Shown: in pieces, positions 20,841-32,985 of the stretch
Numbering within the stretch: position 1 is the stretch's first letter
Layout: every line of letters begins with the position of its first letter
Source of the DNA: Hypericum androsaemum
Taxonomy: Eukaryota; Streptophyta; Magnoliopsida; Malpighiales; Hypericaceae
Reading direction: 5' to 3'
NCBI GenBank assembly: GCA_963995505.1
Contig: OZ023198.1
Location: forward strand, 12,825,141-12,889,140
Length of the DNA stretch: 64,000 nt
Made by a program: the position numbers and the translations under genes
The notes under the pieces: generated by a model
Seen by the model: only the letters and a program-made list of their open reading frames with translations
What the model was told of the DNA's origin: nothing
The model's database searches: none

Positions 20841-21764
20841 TTTGGCAGGATTACATTAGCACACAGGAATTTAACTTTGATTGCTGAATTTTTCAAAACT
20901 CCACTTTCACGGCAAAATCTTAATCTCCTTTTTGTTTAATCTAGATCTACAAACCCAGGGAGATTTTAATACTCTTCTCGTGACCAAGTAAAAGTCAAGT
21001 AATGGGTTGTCTATTGTGGAAGCTGTCTTAACATTAAATACTCTTCAAAGAAAACCAATACTCTTCAATGAGTGTTCATCGGCGGTAACACCCAATACTC
21101 TGAATTCCAGCGGCTCCATTTAACATTAATTTCTTTTAATAAGGAAACACCATCTTTCACGAGATCATCTTCTAAGGGACAGAAGGGACGACGAAGAAGT
21201 CGAGGGAGGAACGGATCCAACTCATCGACGATGACAGAACGGACCGAACTCATCGATGGCCGCGGCGGCCGCCTCAAGCTTCTATTCTCTTCCAGCAGTG
21301 ATTTGGACACCAGCGACGATGGCCTCAGGTACCCGACTCCCTCCCCGGCGACGACGGCGACCTCAATCTTCCAATTAAATAAGAAGAACGACCCTAATTA
21401 AACCCAGATTTAATTGCCTTGCTGTGCGAATCTCGGTCCAGGAGCTTCAATCTGTCGAAACCTTAATTTCCAAGAGCTTCAATCGAACTTTCGTCGTCGT
21501 CGGAGGCTATTTGGTTGGATGGAATCTAGATTGGTTGGGTGGGATCCAGATTGGTTGGGTCATTTTTTTTGTTTTTTCTTTAAGGGTATTTAAGTAATTT
21601 TAATGACAAAAATGAAAAAAATAAGTGGATGACATTAGCGAGAGACCCGAGAATTTCTAAAAACAAATTTGGGGATGTTAGGAAGGATTTTAGAAATGTA
21701 GGGACCCTAAAGAAAGGAGGCTAAATTACAGGGATCTGAGTATAATTTTTTCTTTTTTTTATTT
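20841..21764. mobile_element. Second member of the Pack-MULE-like family (right end)
   Basis: A GC-rich coding-like block at 21150-21380, including acgacgaagaagtcgaggg, sits beside a subterminal segment. That segment (21585-21660: aagtaattttaatgacaaaa, then gcgagagacccgaga) matches 4045-4100 of the element at 2941-4201. The right end near 21744 reads caggg-atctgagtataattttttc. The left end is not resolved. No transposase frame is present. Confidence 0.45.
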
Positions 21765-21863
21765 AAAAATTTTCGACCATTTCTGAGTTCGTGTCATCTT
21801 TGTGCAAGGCCATGCTAATCTTCTCAGCACCGTTTCAATTTCATCGGATGTTTTCGAAAAGAC
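21765..21863 (-). pseudogene. U6 spliceosomal snRNA pseudogene
   Basis: Read on the minus strand from 21863, the sequence follows plant U6 snRNA along its length. It has a 5' hairpin-like gtcttttcgaaaacatccga, then the nearly intact core gagaagattagcatggcc, then ttgcacaaagatgacacg and a 3' end gaaatggtcgaaaattttt. Many substitutions, including in the ACAGAGA box (here GTGCTGAGA), make it unlikely to work in splicing. No upstream sequence element (TCCCACATCG type) or correctly spaced TATA is seen upstream. An A-rich stretch follows the terminal T run, which fits retroposition. Confidence 0.8.
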
Positions 21864-22032
21864 AAAACACCTTTTAGATTATCTTAAATTTTAGTAATTG
21901 AATATAATAATATTAAATATTTGTTTATATATTTTATCATAATTTAAAATTTTTACTTAACTATGATTAGTAGATCTAGCGGGTACTTAAATATGAAGTG
22001 GTTTTAAAAAATATCACGTCTTCCATCGGGAC

Positions 22033-22388
22033 CGGATTTGGTCCTGGAGGCCAAATCCAGCACGGTGCTGGAAGATTTTTATTGAAGGACACGCGGGGAC
22101 TATTTTGCAAAAATGCAGAAATACGGGGGTGCAAAATAAAAAAAGCTCACAACCATTGAATCGTAACTGAGTAAACCATTGAATCGTAACTGAGTAAACC
22201 ATTGAATCGTAACTGGGTAACTGGGACGGACCCCGATTTATCCGGGACAGGAAAAAACGGACCATTGAATCATAACTAGGTAGACAATTGAATCATAATT
22301 AAGTGAACCATTGAATCATAACTAAATCAACAATTGAATTGTACATGACGGTCCTAGTTGGATTTGGCCTTCCAGGACCAAATCCGCC
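22033..22388. mobile_element. MITE with 28 bp inverted repeats and an internal minisatellite
   Basis: The left end, cggatttggtcctggaggcc then aaatcc, is matched by the reverse complement of the right end at 22360-22388 (ggatttggccttccaggacc then aaatccg). The interior holds about seven copies of a 23 bp phrase, accattgaatcgtaactgag plus taa; the first three are nearly identical. A 7 bp repeat, tcttcca, at 22019-22025 and 22395-22401 may be the target duplication. Confidence 0.65.
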
Positions 22389-22399
22389 CCCTCTTCTTC

Positions 22400-23980
22400 C
22401 ACTACCGTCTTTTCATTCCAAATTTGTTAGCTGTACACGGTTTGCATCCATGAAACCAATTAAAAACCTCAAAATTCTTTTGCACCGTTAATTAATCTTT
22501 TTAACGGTTTTTGTGTTTACTTGGATTACATTTAATAGATCTGTCGTGGTACGATTTTCCTCCCTTTTCAGATGTAATAAATTCACTTTCGGAAAAGTAT
22601 AATATTTTCTTGCTATCTTAAAGGTAATTAATTTGATAGCTATTGTGTTAGAATTCTAGATTGGATATGAAAATTTTATATAGTATTAAAGTAAAATAAT
22701 CTTGTATCTATTAGTTATCCTCACACAACTTTTATTTTATTGTACGTTGCTGAATTCAAGAGTTAAGCGATGAAACATTTTCTCATCAGATATCTCATGC
22801 AAACTTCTACGATGGACTTTAACACACTGCTTCTCATAAAATGATAAATAGTCTAGTAAAAATACTAGAGTTCGGACTATAGGACCATGTTCGAATCTTG
22901 GATGAGTAAAATTATGGTTAATAAAAATCAATGAAAAGGAACCTAAAATGAATTTATAAGAGAATGCAAATGATGGGAGAAAAGAAAACGGAGGTCCAAA
23001 GGATGAGTGACAGCAAAGAAACAGATGTCAAAAGCACATAATTAGTAATAATCCTTCCACCTACCAGTCTTTAACTACAAATCAAATTAAAGAGCACCAA
23101 ATCTGCCTCTTATTTTTCCCTTCTTGTTAATTATATTAAGTGTATTACTTAAATCAACTAGTCAGAGTGTCGTTATAATTTAATCAGATTGTGAGTTCAA
23201 GTCTTTGGAAATACAATAATATTAAATACTTATTGTGAGAATTTTATTATGAACTTTTTGAAATATAACAATATTAAATATTTGTTAAATAAATTTTATC
23301 ACCATTCATAATTCATATTCTATTTGGATTGGTTCACTCATTCACGTACGCCCCACTTTGTTTTTTTTGTGTGATTTTAATATGAACGAAAAGTTTTTTC
23401 CAGTAAAATTTTTGTAGGTTGATGTAAATTCCAGAAATCTGGACAATATTGAGTTTTATCACTCTCCTAACCAAAGTTTTTTCATTTCCAAAGAGGAGGA
23501 ATCATTTAGATATCATGTGAATGAGCAGTTTATATGCCATGTGATTAAAAAAAATAGAGGAGATATATTTCCATTAAACTTTTCTAAATGTGGACCTTCT
23601 GTTGTTAAGTTTGCAAGTTCCCAAAAAGTCAAACAAGTTCACACGTGACCCCAAATTAAATCACAACAATGAAAAGGAGAACGAAACTTCTCGTCTCCTT
23701 TGTTCACGAATTTCAATAAATGGTATAAATATAAATAAATAGGTGAAATTGAACAATTTTTATATCATTAAATTTGTTCATGAGTTTCTAAATTATGACA
23801 AAATTGGTGAATTTTAATAGTTAAAAAACTTACAGCCTAACAACATAAGACGTTGTAATTATGTAGAATGTTTATGGTTCAAATGTGAAAATGTAAAAAT
23901 TTACCTAGTAATTTTTCCCACTAGAATATAATATTTTTGCCCTAAAAGAGCTCTCTTTCTTCATAAAATCCAAAGCCACC
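22400..23980. other. Intergenic DNA with one segment repeated at 54 kb
   Basis: 22430-22620 is closely similar to 53970-54160; both contain catgaaaccaattaaaaacc-like and ttaacagatctgtcgtggta-like phrases. Around 23155-23230 a gtcagagtgtcgttataatt ... gagttcaagtct arrangement resembles a degenerate tRNA-derived SINE, but it cannot be delimited. No gene seen. Confidence 0.4.
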
Positions 23981-23985
23981 GGTGA

Positions 23986-25323
23986 ATGATTTGTACCGCC
24001 CGACATCGTTTTCCTTCTGGCAGGTATATCTCTTGAACTGAACAATATCAGGTTTTTATTTCCTGTGTGATCTAAACTTTCACAGCAAGTTTCACTGAGA
24101 TTATAATCCTGCAGTTGTTAGAATTATGATCAGTATTATTGATAACTATATACGAGTAATTTTTAAAATAACTAAAAGAAATATTACTTGGTCAACTATC
24201 AGACCAGTCACATTTCCAAGAATTTGAATCCCTATTTTGGAATACTATCCAAATTTTCGTCCATTATTTATCATTTGAGCCCGATCTAAAAAACTATATT
24301 TGTCAATGTGATAATTATAAGCAACACTTTGAAGAGATCTAAAACATTTTTTCTTCTTAGAAAATAGCTCATATATCTTTTCACGGAAGAGGTTATAGTA
24401 GTGCATTTGTTGTGCATGTTATAGAAATCGAATTTTTTGTTTGTTTTGGAAATTCTGGTATTCGTGGTCAAATCCGATACTTTAAACCCAAAACCTTCTA
24501 TCTTCAGTTGGCATGACCTCCTCGCTAATGCATTGAGGTGCAGCTTCACTGTGCATGTTATCAAATACCAATCAGCTTGCTTAATGTTTCAGAATAAGGA
24601 GCTTTCCCATAAATGGATATGTTCACTTGATTCTCAAACTTAGACGTGCCTCTGACAGTTTCAAATTCTCCAGAATTTCCGAAGATAAAGGAGTTTCTGA
24701 TGAAGTGGGCGACAGCCGCAAAAGAAAGCGAGGTGATGGCGATATTGAAAATCTGGCAATTGAGAAACTAATGTCTGGTCCCTATGGTGCCCACCAAGCT
24801 GCGCCTCAGGAACTTGACGAGCTTGAAGATGATTTCCCGTGCAAGAAGCATGCAACAGAGTCGGCAGCGACTGCAAATGGCCTGCCACCGGGGTCACAGG
24901 CAGCCACTTTAGCAGCAACAGTCGTGGATCTAGCGCAAGTATCATCTACCAGCTGCGCTGGTTCATCAACATGATCATCAACATCTCCATATTTTAACGG
25001 GGGTTTAGAGGAGCGAGAGGTTTTTCATACTATCCTTGTACCTTGCGTTATTCTGAGTACTGGAGAAATTAACAACCGCTATTTCACTAGACTATATAAT
25101 TTTCATAGGATACATGTTTTATCCAGGCTCTAAGATGTTTTCTTTCCTAAACAGCCTACCGAACTTCCAATTCCGCGGAGAAATGAGTTCTGTGCTGCTC
25201 CAAAAAAGGCACAGTCAAAACCATTTATCAGGTATGATTGGAATCTATTGAGATCAACGTTCTGATGACAAAGTTTTACATGCTCCCTTTATGTTGCTGC
25301 CAAAACTTGTTTGCAGGAGCTAA
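23986..25323 (+). CDS. Four-exon gene for a 138-residue protein of unknown function
   Basis: Reconstructed from splice signals: exons 23986-24023, 24644-24938, 25155-25231 and 25317-25323. Donors are AG|gtatat, CAA|gtatca and CAG|gtatga; acceptors are caaacttag, cctaaacag and tttgcag. All junction phases agree and the joined frame is open for 417 bases. The protein starts MICTARHRFPSGRR. It continues through a short basic patch (SRKRKRGDGD) and an acidic/leucine region (IENLAIEKLMSGPYG, then ELDELEDDFP). It ends with LPIPRRNEFCAAPKKAQSKP. The basic patch could be a nuclear localisation signal. I do not recognise the family. The main exon alone is open far enough to be convincing; the first and last tiny exons are the least certain. 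Confidence 0.5.
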
Positions 25324-26251
25324 GTTTTTTGTTATGGCGCAGATTGAACTTCACATCTTTGGGCAAGGCTAGTGGCAAAAGCTCATGAAGACCGACCGAC
25401 CGTTCATGGTGCGAGCTCTGTTTCGAACGGCGGAGAGTTCGTTCTGTAATGAGGCGACTGTCGTTTTGTGACGGCAGAAACACAAATGTATCAATAAATG
25501 CTCAACCGATGATGATTATGGCCAATGATGATGATTCACGAGACTCGAATTCACCAGCCTCGCATATATTAAAGATTCGGATTTTTCGGATGGATTTAAA
25601 TTCGAGACTTCTTCTTTAAGTAGATTTAGATGCAATAGCTAATGAGATACTTTATCTATGCACACATACATTACGTGATATCCCCAACTTGTTTTGGGAA
25701 CAACATGATTTCTCCAAGTTGTTACGCATTAATCCACACTAATGATCCGCCGAAAGAAAAAGCAATGAATGTCACCGAGACGGGAACCCAAAGTCGATAA
25801 TGATATATTTATTAGAGCGACTAATTAAAAATTCTCTTTAGTATTTTGTGGTTTTGTGATTTGACACTTTACTATCGTATAATTTTAAAATGTTCGACCG
25901 AGTGACAGAAATTTCTTTTATTAACATTCCGCTATTTGAATAAATTTTTTTTACTAAATATCCTCAAGTATAATTATAAATTTTTTTGTTACAACTTATC
26001 AGTCGAAGCAAACTAAAAAAAGGTGTTGAAAATTCTACTCCCGGTCTTGTAATACTTTTCACATTTTCTAAAATTAATTTAATGATATTTAGGAATAACA
26101 TTATTAAAAAATGGAGTGTCAATTAGAGAAACATGTATCAATCGATTGAACATTTTAAAACAACGGAATAGTAGAGTGTCAAAAAATGAAAGTATAAAGC
26201 ACTAAAGTAGACCTTACCGGAAGAAAATAAACATGTTAAATCTAAAAAAAA
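25324..26251. other. 3' region of the four-exon gene and AT-rich spacer
   Basis: The first roughly 200 bp probably include the 3' untranslated region; a candidate aataaa-type signal is at 25489 (tcaataaatgc). The remainder is AT-rich without recognisable features. Confidence 0.35.
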
Positions 26252-26522
26252 GGAGAAAATTATGCTCCAGTCCCTATGTTTGTTTTCATGTGCTCTCGGG
26301 TCCATCTATTTTGAAAAATCGATTATGTTACCTCTTCTAGTTTAAAAAAATTATACTTTTGGGTCCCTATACTTGGAATATTCGATAATAAATTACTCAT
26401 AGGTACGCATAATCGAAAGTACAATTTTTCCAAACTAGAGAGATAACATAATTGATTTTTCAAAATAGAGGGACCCATGAGCACAGAAAAGAAAACATAG
26501 GGGACTGGAGCGTAATTTTTCC
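26252..26522. mobile_element. Foldback MITE
   Basis: The two halves are inverted copies of each other over about 120 bp each. The left is ggagaaaattatgctccagt, ccctatg, gtccatctattttgaaaaat. The right, reverse complemented, is ggaaaaattacgctccagtc, ccctatg, gtccctctattttgaaaaat. The centre is a short AT-rich loop near 26385. The transcript of either strand would form a long hairpin. It lies about 85 bp upstream of the DUF599 start codon. A-rich flanks hide any target duplication. Confidence 0.85.
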
Positions 26523-26607
26523 AAAAAATGAACACGTTACCATTTGAAAAGGGGAGGTTAGTGAAGTAGAGCAGAAGAGTGAAGAGGAGGAGGAGAGGAG
26601 AGGGGAG

Positions 26608-28558
26608 ATGTTGGAAGAGGAAGGGCTGGACTACGTGCTGGTCCCATGTGGGCTGGTGGTGATGTGGGCCTACCAGGGTGGCTCCTCTTCGCCATCCTCC
26701 GCCGCCCTAACCGCACCGTCATCGGCATCAACGCCGACTCCCGCCGCCTCTGGGTCCACTCTCTCATGGCTGTCAGTCCCTCCGTCCCCTCCCTTCCCCA
26801 CACTTTTTGTTCCTCTTCCGCTTCTTGTTGCTTCGCTGATTATGTATGCTCTGTAAAAATCTTCGTATCCAACCAAAAATCGTAACGCAATGGGTCGGTG
26901 GCTTTTACTAGAGGACTTTGTCAATGTGCGAGTACAACAATGAATCATGAGTACGACCCACTCTTATACCATGTTACATATCAAACCTAAAATTTTAAGA
27001 TAGCAGGTAGCTGAATTTTTCACACTTACCGACGTGGGATTCTCGTGTCTAAATCGATGGGATTAGGGTCGAATTGGACAAATTTTGTTGGCTGCAGAAC
27101 TGAGGATTTTGTCTGAAATTGGGCAGTGATCATGTCCTTAAGCAGTTGGAAGAACCCAAGTGAGAGTTTGTGAGCTTATAGATTAGAATAGGATGCAGGA
27201 GGCATATTTTCTCTTGGTTCCTTGTATGGTTGCTATCCTTTTCAGGTAAAGGTTAAGCCTTTACTTGGTTATCTCTCTCTTCTAGACCTTGCTGCGTATT
27301 CTTTCGGGTTTTCGATTGAGATATTAGAAATGAGGGAGGACATGGAAAGAGGGGCAGGGGGGGTTAAGCAGCAAATTTTATGTAGTTTGCATAGTTGGGG
27401 CATTGGGAGTGTTTGAACAGAACGAGAATGTCTTTTGTGTAATTAGAGGGAAAGGAAATGTTTTAATGGCAGATCTGTGTTCCAACCGGGTTGGGGTATT
27501 TAGGTGTGGTTGTTTCTGGTATCATATTTGCGGCAATTAACACGAAGGATGCAATGTTTTGTGTTGAAGATTGCATGATCACTTGCAGTTAAGGAGTCCC
27601 ATGATCTAATATTGGCATGGCTTAGTTATGTATGCTTTGGTTTGGCCCTATGACAGAACAAGTGCCTCTTGGCTTTCAATTTAGGTGCAGACTCGATGAA
27701 CACGATATATGAATATCGGTATATGTAGGATTGGAGGTAATGGTTTGATTTCATTTGTGCTCCTAGTTTTATGCATGCTGATTTAGGATTGAACCGAGTA
27801 GAAACTCGCATGATAGATGTGATAGGAAATCTTCTGCCTCTGTATGTAGCTTCCTGGATGTGATTTTTTTAGTCTTATGCATGCTGATTTAGGAATGTTG
27901 TCTTTGTGTTTCCGAAGCTTCCTCACTGTTGTTTCCTTTGCATCCCAACCATATGATCATCGTCCACGTTTTGATCTTTTTGATTGTGTGATAGGATCCG
28001 CTGAAGAACGGTACTCTTGCAGTCCAAACCATACGCAACAACATAATGGCGTCGACACTTTTGGCTACAACAGCAATCACTCTAAGTTCGTTCATTATTG
28101 TCGTCATCAGTAGTACATCCAGTTCAAGTTCTGCCGCATCGAAGTTGATATACGGGAATGAGAGTTCTGTCCTTAATTCAATCAAATACTTCTGCATTTT
28201 GCTATGCTTTCTGGTTGCATTTCTTTGCAATGTGCAGTCTATTAGGTACTATGCCCATGTCAGCTTCTTGGTTGCTCTGCCTACATCAAAAGACAACAAG
28301 GACGCCATCGAGTATGTCACGAGAAACTTAAACCGCGGCAGTATGTTTTGGTCCCTGGGATTGCGAGCTTTCTACTTCTCGTTCCCTCTTTTTCTGTGGA
28401 TCTTCGGTCCGATACCCATGTTCGTTTGCTGCTGCATGATATCGTCGCTTCTCTATTTCTTGGACACAACTACTAGCTTTACAAGGCAGCTGCACATACA
28501 CTCATTCAGGGAGGAAGGCAATGCTGGTGACGTCGAATCCGCCGGTCATTCCCTGTAA
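26608..28558 (+). CDS. DUF599 membrane protein, two exons, with a one-base frame break in exon 1
   Basis: Exon 1 (26608-26771) starts MLEEEGLDYVLVPCGLVVMW then AYQ. At 26677-26678 one base is missing relative to the family pattern, and the next frame continues WLLFAILRRPNRTVIGINAD then SRRLWVHSLMA to a donor gct|gtcagt. Exon 2 (27995-28558) follows acceptor gtgatag and reads DPLKNGTLAVQTIRNNIMAS, hydrophobic segments (for example FCILLCFLVAFLCNVQSI), a VTRNLNRGSMFWSLGLRAFY stretch and a final membrane region. The LDxxLVPxG...TVIGINxxxRRxWV...LAVQTIRNxIMASTL pattern identifies DUF599, a plant membrane family of unknown function. Length (about 243 residues) and the four hydrophobic segments fit. 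The break means pseudogenisation or a sequence error; everything after it is intact. Confidence 0.85.
27760..27895. repeat. Short direct repeat in the DUF599 intron
   Basis: The phrase ttatgcatgctgatttagga occurs twice, starting near 27769 and 27875, about 106 bp apart. No element is delimited. Confidence 0.6.
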
Positions 28559-31220
28559 GTTCCTCTGCACGTGGAGTTGTTAAATACTTCTAACTACTGC
28601 ACATTTTTTGTTTATTTTTCGGTTATTTAGTTGGAACTTTGTATGTATCATGAGGAACTTCACAATTCTCCTGCGGGAAAAGAGTAGGATCTTGTTAATT
28701 AGTGACAGCACTTTAGTGCAGAAGCAGCAGATATCTTCAGAAACCATTTCTTCCAGTTTTCTAAGCTCATTTGTTCATAAATATATGAGTAGATTAACAA
28801 CGGAACGCATGGTGGATATGATGACAATAGATTTTATCTCATTTCTCAAGGGTTGGTGGGTTAATTCACATCCCCTGTGGAAACGGAAAAACTTTGTTTG
28901 GGAAAGGAACAAAGCCCAATACCGTATAATATCCCGGGGTTTAGACTAATCTGCCTAAATGTTTTTCACCAAAAAATGTACGAGCATATGTACAAGCGAG
29001 CCAATCATCTCTTGAAAGTTGACGTACTTTCTATATTCAGATTTTCCGACATAATATACGTACCTCATAAAAAAATCTCAACAAAAATGTCGCATGATCA
29101 CAAGTACGTCAACTTGTTATCTCGTCTCAACTTGACCAAACCGGTTGTCATTTAGTTCTGAAGTCTTCGTCTCCATACCCAACAAATAGAGTACGAACGT
29201 GTACCCCAACAATTAAATAGCAAGTTGCCATTTTCTTGCATCATCTTTGCCCTCCAATAGTTGGATTGGTGCACTATTGTCCATCTCTTTGTCTATTGTT
29301 ATTTGTTGTTATATTCATGGTCAACGATTAATCATTGGAGTAGTTAGGTCCTGCGAACGGGACAATTTTTCTACCGGTGTTTGTTATAGTCACAAAGTTT
29401 AAACTCGACATCTTATGTAAAAGAATTTAATCTTCTTAATGAACCAGCGGTCACTGTTCATCTATGAAGAGCTTGAGCTTAGGGTGTTTTTTTTCCCTAA
29501 AAGTATATAGATTTATTTCACCAGGAAAAGATGTGTACAAAAAGGTGCCAGATTGCACAGCATGCAATCGAAGCAGTCAACTACATATCCCCTAGCCAAA
29601 GATACAGAACTACGCCAATGAAGTCAAGTACCACAATACATCTTGTGAGTTCAACTTGCTTGAGAGACCAGACCAGTAGAGCAACAATATCTATAGTTAT
29701 CGTTTTTTATTCTCTCAAGGACACCTCAGTTAAAATTTTACTAATTAAAAAAAATTATTAAAAAATCATCGGTTAAGTGTAGACAGATAGTACTCAATTC
29801 TAAACACCCCAACTAAATTATAAATTGGGGTAAAGATATTCATTTCTCCATTTCCATGCTAATGAAAGATATGGTTGCATAGGCACAAGTCCTGGAAACA
29901 TGTCAACAAATTTGTTCAAATATCCAATCACAAATTACAAACTGACCTTGTTATCTACAAATGGACCTAGCTTAGCATCATCATCATCATATCATCGTCA
30001 AGTAGTTGATAGAATTATAAAATCATGAGCAGAATTCCTTGGCAGTCTTCTAGTCCTCCAATCCGGAGGATTTGGAAGAAAAAATATCGAAATTGGTGGC
30101 ATTAAAAGTCCTCTAATTTGGAAAGTGGTAGCCATTGGCCTACAAGTGATTTCATTATTGTTGAGGTACAAAATATAGTATACAGTTCCAGAAATTGGTA
30201 ATGCATCAACGTTAAACATATGTTAGGAGAGCACTGACATCTTTAAAATATTTTACTCGATCCGAACCTGAATATGTCAGCTCATTAAGTGTCCTAACTT
30301 GATCTCGAACAAATTAAATATAATTGATCAAATGTTCACCTGGAAGCATGCCTTGATTTTTCCTCAAGCTGATCATGTATCATCTCTTTACGCAGCCATC
30401 AAACATTACCTGACAACTTAAATCATATATTTAGAACCATATGAAAAAATAAAGGACAGGAAAAAAAGAAATTTTCTCAAGAAGCCCTCCTGGTTCAATA
30501 TCATCAACAACTCTTGCAGTGGCCTCACAATACCCTATTACCAGAAAGGTTTCTCTATTTTTCATCTGCAAAGAGGTTAGCTAAATTGGAAATTAGAAGA
30601 CAGCGATGAAATTAATTAGAAGTTTAACCAACAAAACAAGTCTAATAAATAGAGATTAAAACATGTTATAGTGATGAACATGATCAGTACAAGTGCAGAA
30701 ATTTGATTGATAAAGAGAAATAAATCAATCTTCGATTCTAGTCCAGGGTTCAAATTCTGAAAGAGCCGTCAGACTTATTAGAGAGCCTAAACATGAGAGG
30801 ATGAAGAGAATGTTGAGAGAGTATTTTGAAAGTGATGACAGAACAAAGGAGTTAGATGCAAACACAGAGATCAGAACCCTAAAATATCTGAAGATTTGGT
30901 TTTTTTAATGTCAGTTTTGCATATCACCATCTGTGCTCTCTATCTTCTGTCAACAACATCACCAAACTCTTACTCTCTCTTCACCTCTAACCAGCCAGAG
31001 CCTACACCTTCTAGACTACTGCTACCATTTTAAGTATCCTTCTTTGTTTTGGTTTTATATGAGTTGCTTTAAATGGCAAGGAAGGTTGGATGGGAAATAC
31101 ACAAAGAAAGAGAAGACCATGGAGGGAGGACATATGTCTGCTATATATTATTTGGGGGATGACCTATTTGGAAGTCCTAATAGCAGCTATTTATAGGGAA
31201 GGAATGGGAGAATGCTTAGA
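28559..31220. other. Intergenic DNA downstream of DUF599
   Basis: No supported gene. Short frames at 28608-29155 and 30933-31196 have no domain, signal or conservation to back them. The phrase gtctccatacccaaca at 29171-29186 equals the 3' end of the solo LTRs at 6316 and 59993, but no matching 5' part is found nearby. Confidence 0.35.
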
Positions 31221-31224
31221 TTAA

Positions 31225-31545
31225 CCGGTAGAAAATTTTAAACAAGAAGTGTCGAGTTTGAGCTATTGAGAATAAATGGTGTTAAACGTTTATTTGTCAT
31301 CTTTCAAATGTCCTACATGTCTCAAATTTGCATTAGTTGCTATAGTGGGGGTCCGGATACTAAGTGATATCAACCATTTTTGGTTGATACAATAAAATCA
31401 AGAAGTCTCGAGTTCGAGCAAACACCAGTGTTAAAATACTTGTTTGAGAAAATTTTGTCATCTTTCAAAAGTCCTACTAGACTCAAAATTAAATTAGTCG
31501 TTATAGTGTGTCTGGATACTAAATGATATCAACCAAAGCTAATGA
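31225..31545. repeat. Tandem pair of a 155-165 bp SINE-like repeat
   Basis: Two consecutive units each contain caagaagt-tcgagttcgagc (resembling a pol III B box), a tttgtcatctttcaaa phrase, a ttagt-gctatagtg phrase and a closing ggatactaagtgatatcaac. The second unit ends near 31541. The tRNA-like phrase suggests a SINE, but the A box and tail are not clear. Confidence 0.5.
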
Positions 31546-32985
31546 CTAGAAGAAGAATAAGTGGTCGTTAGATGATAATACTATTCTGCCATAGAAATAA
31601 AAATGATGAAAGGAAGGATCCTATTGTTAGTGTACTCCTTTACTCCTCCTGGCCTCTGACCTGTGTCCTCTTGTAACTGCTTGTCACGAGATAAGCAGAA
31701 ACTTCTACGTATTCTCCACCAACTGTTACCTCATCCCAAACCCTAACATGGTCCTCCATCTCTAACCATCTTCACCAACCATATCTTATTTGGCTTCTGT
31801 AATTTGTGTCACGTGCCAAACTTGTAAACTTTTCTCAAATTATGCTTGTAAGATACGGTACTCGTAAACTGACTAATCAAGATTTAAATCTGAAAGAGAA
31901 TTTCGGGTGCAGTTGGGATTCCTATATCTCGAGATAGGATCAGGTTTATGCACAAAGTCAAAATCATTGAGTGGTGTGGGTTTTACTTATTAAAAAAAAC
32001 ATTTGAGTGGTGTGGGTTTTGGGTGTCTCGACCATTGAGGTAAGTACGTTATTAAGATCCACCGCAACCAATGGATGGTTTGACTTCTCAGGCAATGGGT
32101 CGCGGAGACCGTGACCCACTATAGCAAACTGAATGTTCCTGTAAAGTTGGTCAGGTCGACCACTAAATTTTGGTTGATCAATTGTATATGGATTATTCTA
32201 TTTAAATCAAAAAATTAGAGATCTAATTCGGAAATAATTCTTGCATTTTTTTTACAAAAATCTGATATCAAAATAAGTGATAAAGTAGCAGGGCGAGGGA
32301 AAATGAAGATTGTTGTGAGTTTGAGCAATTGAAATTCTATAATTTTTTATAATTCTTAGTATCTAGATATTTATCGGGCCAACTATTAAATTAGAGTCGA
32401 GTATGACTTTTGAATTGTGACAACATTTTCACAACATGTAATTAAAAATGTTGCATTCACAATAGTTCGAATTCGAGATATCTTAGTTAAACTAAACCAA
32501 ATATATTACCAGTTAATCTAAGTAGTTGTTGGTCGAAATGCAATATATATAATCAAATGCAATACGTCTATCTAGGCCCTAATCTACTTTTCATTAAATG
32601 CAATATTTATTAACTAACTAATCTACTTTTCAGTCAGATAAATTTTTTTAAAGATAACAAAAAAATTTCAATATAAATTACACTTGTGCATTTTCAATAA
32701 TCCAAATTTGTAACTCTAGATCAACCTACTTGTCATTTAATCTAGGTATATCATGCCTTAGTAAGCTGGACCGAAACGTCAAATTTCACTGCACCTTTAA
32801 TTAAAGAGGTATATTGTCCACAATGCAACTTGCCAAGAAGCATGGAGAACCTGGAAAGTAAAAAACATATAAAGCAACCCTCAGAAGTACCTTATCTTCC
32901 AACTTTATATAAGCAGCCTACGGTTTCATGTTATATGGTCCATATATGATATTTTCCTCCTTTAACACGTGTCAAAACCAAAACC
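31546..32985. other. AT-rich intergenic DNA
   Basis: No gene or delimited repeat recognised. A tandem phrase ttgagtggtgtgggtttt occurs twice at about 31968-32020. Confidence 0.35.

Noticed and set aside
22150..22340. Regularly spaced short repeats resembling a CRISPR array
   Set aside because: The units are contiguous 23 bp minisatellite copies with no unique spacers, inside a MITE of a plant genome.
23150..23310. tRNA-like gagttcaagtct phrase suggesting a SINE
   Set aside because: The A box, boundaries and target duplication could not be found, and such phrases recur by chance in AT-rich plant DNA.
28608..28949. 113-codon frame downstream of the DUF599 gene
   Set aside because: No domain, no signal, AT-rich codon use and position in the expected 3' region argue against a gene.
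29160..29190. Possible third solo LTR ending gtctccatacccaaca
   Set aside because: Only 16 bases match and no TGTTGGG start or duplication is present within 1 kb.
30480..30590. Possible minus-strand exon reading VIGYCEATARVVDDIEPGGL after a tctttgcag acceptor
   Set aside because: No donor in a usable place and no partner exon in phase; chance is a sufficient explanation.
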